Positions 59,841 to 64,000 of a DNA stretch of 64,000 nt are shown here, in pieces. This DNA is from Thuidium tamariscinum. Taxonomy: Eukaryota; Streptophyta; Bryopsida; Hypnales; Thuidiaceae. A model generated the notes under the pieces. It worked only from the letters and a program-made list of their open reading frames with translations, was not told the DNA's origin and did not search any database. The stretch is taken from the NCBI GenBank assembly GCA_947034885.2, contig OZ019759.1, positions 3,102,501-3,166,500 of the forward strand, given 5' to 3'. The stretch's first letter is position 1; every line of letters begins with the position of its first letter. Both the position numbers and the translations under genes were made by a program.

Positions 59841-59873
59841 CATTGGAAAGGTATTCAAAATACCTTTCCAATG
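59841..59873. repeat. Perfect 14-bp inverted repeat with 5-base loop
   Basis: CATTGGAAAGGTAT and its exact reverse complement are separated by TCAAA. It sits at the start of the open region of the next gene. Confidence 0.9.
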
Positions 59874-62800
59874 TGAACAAGGCGTTCAAGGAATTGTCGT
59901 CCTACATGTACATTTTTGGGCGCGGCAAGTACTTTGAGTTGGATGTCGACGAAATGGTGAACGTAAAGTTGAGTTCCGGGATCATTGTGAGGCCCTTGGA
60001 GCCGGAGGGCGTCTTCTATGTCTTGAAGTGAATGGTGCTCGATCGTGAACTACATGAAGCAGATCCTGACCATGAAGCCTGACACGACCACGCGTCCAAG
60101 GTGCTGGAAGGAGTGTACGACGGTTGGCAAGTTCAAAATCATCAATAGTCAACAGACGTGGAAGGCCGCGAAAGAGATCCTCTCAAGGGAAACGACGGTT
60201 GATGTCGAGTCCGTCATTGCCCGGTTGCAGAAGTGGACATGCGAGATCGTCTGGTCGGACAAGTCGCACCACCTGCACATGTTGTCTTCCATGTACAACT
60301 CGGGAAACATGCTCGCTTTATTTCTGTCTTTGCTATCTGCCACGATCAAGTATTGCAAGGAGATCTGGGAATGCGCCGGCAAGTCGAACCAATATCGGAG
60401 GAATACAAGGCAAACGAGTCAGAGCAAGGATTACCATTGCTATGAGGTATGACGTGACCTTCTAATTCAGATTGTGCGATTTGATCTGCCAGACCCTACC
60501 ACATGTGACGAAGGCCTAGGATTTTGTTTGCTTACCTTTGCCAGTTTATCGCTATTAGCTGGAGGCAAATTGTCGCAACCTGGAAAGTCATCTTTAGTCT
60601 AGAAAGTATAAATTAGGTTTTAATTCTTTTGATTTGTCATATAAATTTGTGATTTACTAGTCTAAATCCAGATTTATAGTATAGTAATGAAAACCGGAAG
60701 ATCGGGAAACAGTAAAGAGATAAATTTGCTAAGAGAGAAATTTTCTTTTTACCGGAACCGGAACCGGAATACCTCTTTAGAGGAGGAGGAGGATGAAGAG
60801 TCCACCTTTGGATCTGGAAGCGAGGAGTCAAAACCGGATTCTAATCCGGATGCCAAGTTGGCCATGATACGGAAGGTCAAGGCCCAACTAAAGGCAAAAT
60901 CATCTCAGGCGAGGAAGCGCAAGAACACTTCCGGTTTTGCCCGGAAACATCCGCCAAGGAAGGGCGCCGCCAAGATGGGAGAGACTCCAGGGAAGCGGCC
61001 AAGGAAATAGGTTTAGAGTTAGGTACAGCAGTAGGTAGGCGGCTGAAAACCTAAGTTTTTGGTAGAAAGCACTTTTCAAGTTGCTTTTAGGTGAGTAGGT
61101 AAGCTTGACTCCACTGGATCTGGATTTTTCGGATCTAAGATCCACTTTTTATAGACAGTGTTGGCGTTCAGTGAAAGTCAACTCAGAGTTGGATAAGGTG
61201 AATGGCACGTGTCATTCCCTTGTGGTTGGCTTGGATTTCCCTTGGGCTACAGTTTCCCTCGGGTTGTAAAGTATTTAGGTGTTAGTTTTCAGTTTGTTAG
61301 TGGGGCATTTTCATACCTTGTTTTCCTAGCATTGTGCAATTCAAATCAGCTTTTCTGGTTCACATTGAGGTGGTGGCGTGTATTCCAGTGGGTGACCCTG
61401 TTGGTGTATGTTCTGTAGAGTTGCAGGAATAGGTAGGGAGAGAGTGTGCCCGGATATTGGATTTATCTGGATTCTTGGGAGTGTAAGTGCAATCTGTGTG
61501 TGATGGTGGATTCCTAATCCCTTAGTGCGATTGGTTCCAGTTTTTCGGTATCTGAAGATAGTCCCAGTCACTTGGAGCTATAGCCGTTGATGATTCTGGA
61601 CAACTCCAGTTCAAGTGGTAGATAAGTTCTTTGGTGACCAGAAATGTGTAGGGAAGGTGACGACTTCTCAATCCGCCCGTCCCGGATTCTGCCCAGAGTT
61701 TAGACTAACCCAGTAGGCCGTCGTTGTAGTGTAAGTCAGATTTTGACTGAAGTTCCTTGCGTGACCTGCTAGGCCAGATAGCTATCCGGTTTAGTTGTGA
61801 GGGAAACTAGGTTGAATAGGATTGATGTTGTTTTGTTTGTTTCTTTATTTAAGTGGCACTCTTGACACTCTAAAACGCAAAAGGTAGGTTGTAAGCTTCC
61901 TTCCTTAATCACAATACGCAGATCCCTCTTTGTTCAGAGGTTAAACTCGATTCTGGACACTGGTTACTAGGAAAAACCGGAAAGTATCTTAGGATGTAGA
62001 AGAGCTGGACTTGCTAACCACTCTTTGTTCTGGTTTCGATTCTGTAAGTTTGTAAATAGGGGAGTCTGTAGAGTTTTAGAGTATGATTAGGTAAGATTAG
62101 ATAAGTGTGCTTGGTGTTTTTGTAGTAATCCTTGTTCTGATTTCCGGATATTAGTCATCTAGCAACCAAATCTCTGTGGGAAAGATAAACGAGTTACTTT
62201 AGGGGCATTTCCGATCTTAGAGAAGCAACTTGACTTTCCTGTGCTACGACACAAATCAAACCGCACGGTTTGGTTTCTCCGTCGTGTAGCTTGATTGTGA
62301 TGTGAAGGATTTTTTTGATTCCTGCATGCAGTCGTAGATTTCATGGGCAAGACACTTCAGACCACGCGGTCTGATGTGAAGTACCTTGTAGCCTTGCCTC
62401 GTGGGTCCGGGACAAGGTATGTTGGCGGCGACTGGTTTTCCAGAGAGAGAAATGAGGGTGTATGATCTGGTCTCGTATGTTCATTTTTTGAGAGGACACG
62501 AATCAGGGCGCGCGCTCTAAACTTCATTTCTGATGTAGCTCTGTCATTTCGCAGGAGTTCAAGGCCAAGTGCGAGGAGAGCTTCTAGTTGACCGGGACTT
62601 CGCACAACCCTAGCGGATCAAAGACGAAGAATGTGGACTTCGACAAATTGGGGGAGCGCAAGATCATCATGGCCTCCGATGAGACTTGGGCCCTCTGGAA
62701 GAAGCTCTTCAACAAGTACGAGTTGGACGCCTTGTACGACGTTGACAACAATTGCTTGTTCAACGAGTTGGATACCAAAGCGGGTGAATCCAAAGCGACG

Positions 62801-63953
62801 AAGTTGCCGCCCTTCAACCAGAACCAGATGCGGAACTTGCAAGGGATGGACAACTTGGCCATGGAGGAGTTGGCGAGCAAGATGATGCAAATCCCTCCCA
62901 AGGTCTACGTGAAGAGGCCGACGTGTTGGTGCTCAGCCTTGCCCTTCACCATGTGGTGCATGTGGAAGAAGCACAAGATGAAGCTCGCCAGTGACATCTT
63001 GGACTAGGTAAATGGGCAGAACTTGCCCACGGCGAAGAGATTCTTTAACGAGTTTGGCAAATTCAAACCCGCCCAATGGAAGGAACTGAAGGCGGCCTTG
63101 TGTATACATGGCTTTCATATGGTAGTCATGGAGCGTGTGGGAGAAGAGTACCTGAAGAAAGAGTGCAAATCGAGAGTCACCAAGAGTGCGAGTTCTGAGG
63201 TGGACCTCATCGTGTTATACGAGTGCGTGGTAGCCAACATGAAGTGATTCTACATCGTGAGCAAGTGCGCGTCCGCCTCCGTCTGCATGTGGCTTTGTCC
63301 ATCGTTGTCCTTCCATTTGTAGTTGTCTACGAAGCTCCCTTAGGGGTGGTTCAGCGTGAGAAAGGATCCCGCGCTCCTTGAATTCTATGAGGTGGGAATC
63401 ATGGACTTGTGCATGTTTCCGAAGGTCGCCAACACGAAGATCACCCATGGCTACAATAAGATCCTAGAGAAAGTGAAGAAGGTGTCCAAGGATTTCATAT
63501 CGAGTTGTGTGCACACTTGGATGATCATTTACGGCATAGAGAGGGCTTCTGCGGTAGATCACATAGTAAAAGCATTATTTCCTCGTCACCGTCTCCGCCG
63601 CAGTGCCGTATATACATGTGCGAAGGATGAGCCCACCTATGCCTTGAAGAACACGGTGCAGGTGGAATACTTGTAGCGACACGACATTTCCTTCTTCAAC
63701 TCCCATCTCGTGGATAGGAATGGATCGATTTTGCTAGTGACGGTCGAGGAGGACGTGATCTTGGAGATGAAGGCCTCGATCTACAAGCAACAAGAGACGT
63801 GTCATCACGATTTTCCGCGAGTCCTATTGCTAAAGGAGCTGCGATACAAGGTCTACTTGCGATTCATTGACAAGTTCTACAAAGACCAAAGAACCGTCAT
63901 ACTCGTCTTCGCAGGAGCAAAGGTAGTCTCAGCCTGCGCGGTGAGTTCTGCTC
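59849..63953 (+). pseudogene. Broken gene with a possible ParB-like motif, runs toward the right edge
   Basis: 5' part at 59,849-60,452: a frame with FELDVDEMVNVKLSSGIIVR, then, after a frame change, KFKIINSQQTWKAAKEIL (ParB-like pattern: ..II.GQHRW.AA..L), ending at a GTATGA donor. The 3' part starts at a TTCGCAG acceptor (about 62,554) and continues with frames at 62,588-63,007, 63,023-63,247, 63,356-63,676 and on to 63,953. Those encode a helical, Trp/Cys-containing protein (WCSALPFTMWCMWKKHK) and finally VFAGAKVVSACA before a GTGAGT donor. That last phrase could be a methyltransferase motif I (FAG.G), but this is weak. Stops separate the frames, so the copy is dead. An LTR-type fossil piece lies in the gap between the two halves. 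Its transposon of origin is unknown. Confidence 0.4.
60660..62215 (+). mobile_element. LTR-type fossil fragment, second piece
   Basis: Same family as 32,478-36,290, in the opposite orientation. It includes a short gag-tail-like open frame (60,687-61,010, acidic then basic) and an LTR-like part (about 61,000-62,215). The end at 62,160-62,205 matches 32,480-32,530 inverted. It is broken, with approximate borders. Together with the piece at 57,825-58,400 it may derive from one insertion later split by another element. Confidence 0.5.
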
Positions 63954-64000
63954 TCTGCAAATTGATGAATTCATCTTCCTGCGTTAATCAGAATGTGAAC

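Noticed and set aside
1-64000. tRNA, rRNA or organelle genes
   Set aside because: No cloverleaf with A and B boxes or conserved rRNA segment was noticed by eye. A covariance-model search was not possible here.

Overview
The window looks like transposon-dense nuclear DNA of a green-lineage (streptophyte) organism. It holds plant-type CACTA (TNP2 / En-Spm), MULE and hAT transposons, GT-AG introns, TATA boxes and a short run of the plant telomere unit TTTAGGG. A charophyte alga with a large genome, such as a Chara relative, is my guess; the sequence does not prove it. No ordinary host housekeeping gene, tRNA or rRNA was recognised.

Layout. 1-1,606 is flanking DNA. 1,607-17,833 is a MULE-like element of about 16.2 kb bounded by a 10-bp target duplication (GTACTTTGAT). 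It carries a decayed transposase on the + strand (GCM/WRKY-like zinc domain, RNase H-like core, SWIM finger). On the - strand it carries a many-exon gene for a ParB-like plus beta-class N4/N6 DNA methyltransferase-like protein. It also holds a family of long hairpins with a GCTCGGATCCGAGC core and a 75-bp tandem repeat of G-boxes before a TATA box. From about 18.5 kb to 57,821 lies an old, decayed CACTA element: a TNP1-like gene (Transposase_24) on the - strand, a TNP2 gene on the + strand, and a right end CACTACTAGAAAAAACTG at 57,821.

TNP2 has been interrupted twice. A fossil LTR-type, gag-like-only element lies at 32.5-36.3 kb. A hAT element of 16,871 bp lies at 36,414-53,284, flanked by a perfect 8-bp duplication TCGGGGCA. 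On both sides of the hAT the TNP2 reading frame resumes exactly. The hAT carries an intact-looking transposase (D, D, E and hAT dimerisation region), an atypical protein kinase and a RING-H2 protein. Each of the three genes is preceded by a GC-rich array of GGCCGTC-type repeats and then a TATA box, and a further array closes the right end. A piggyBac-like MITE with TTAA duplications sits between transposase and kinase.

Right of the CACTA end (57.8-64 kb) lie LTR-related fossil pieces of the same family as at 32.5-36.3 kb but in the opposite orientation. They are intermixed with another element that has an array of palindromes related to TTCAGACC-CGCG-GGTCTGAA and a broken gene with a possible ParB-like motif, which runs off the right edge.

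Main message: at least two large DNA transposons here carry cargo beyond a transposase. One has a kinase plus a RING-H2 ligase-like protein under promoter arrays that look shared. The other has a prokaryote-like ParB/DNA methyltransferase gene with introns. Their roles (controlling transposase stability, host silencing or DNA modification) are inference.
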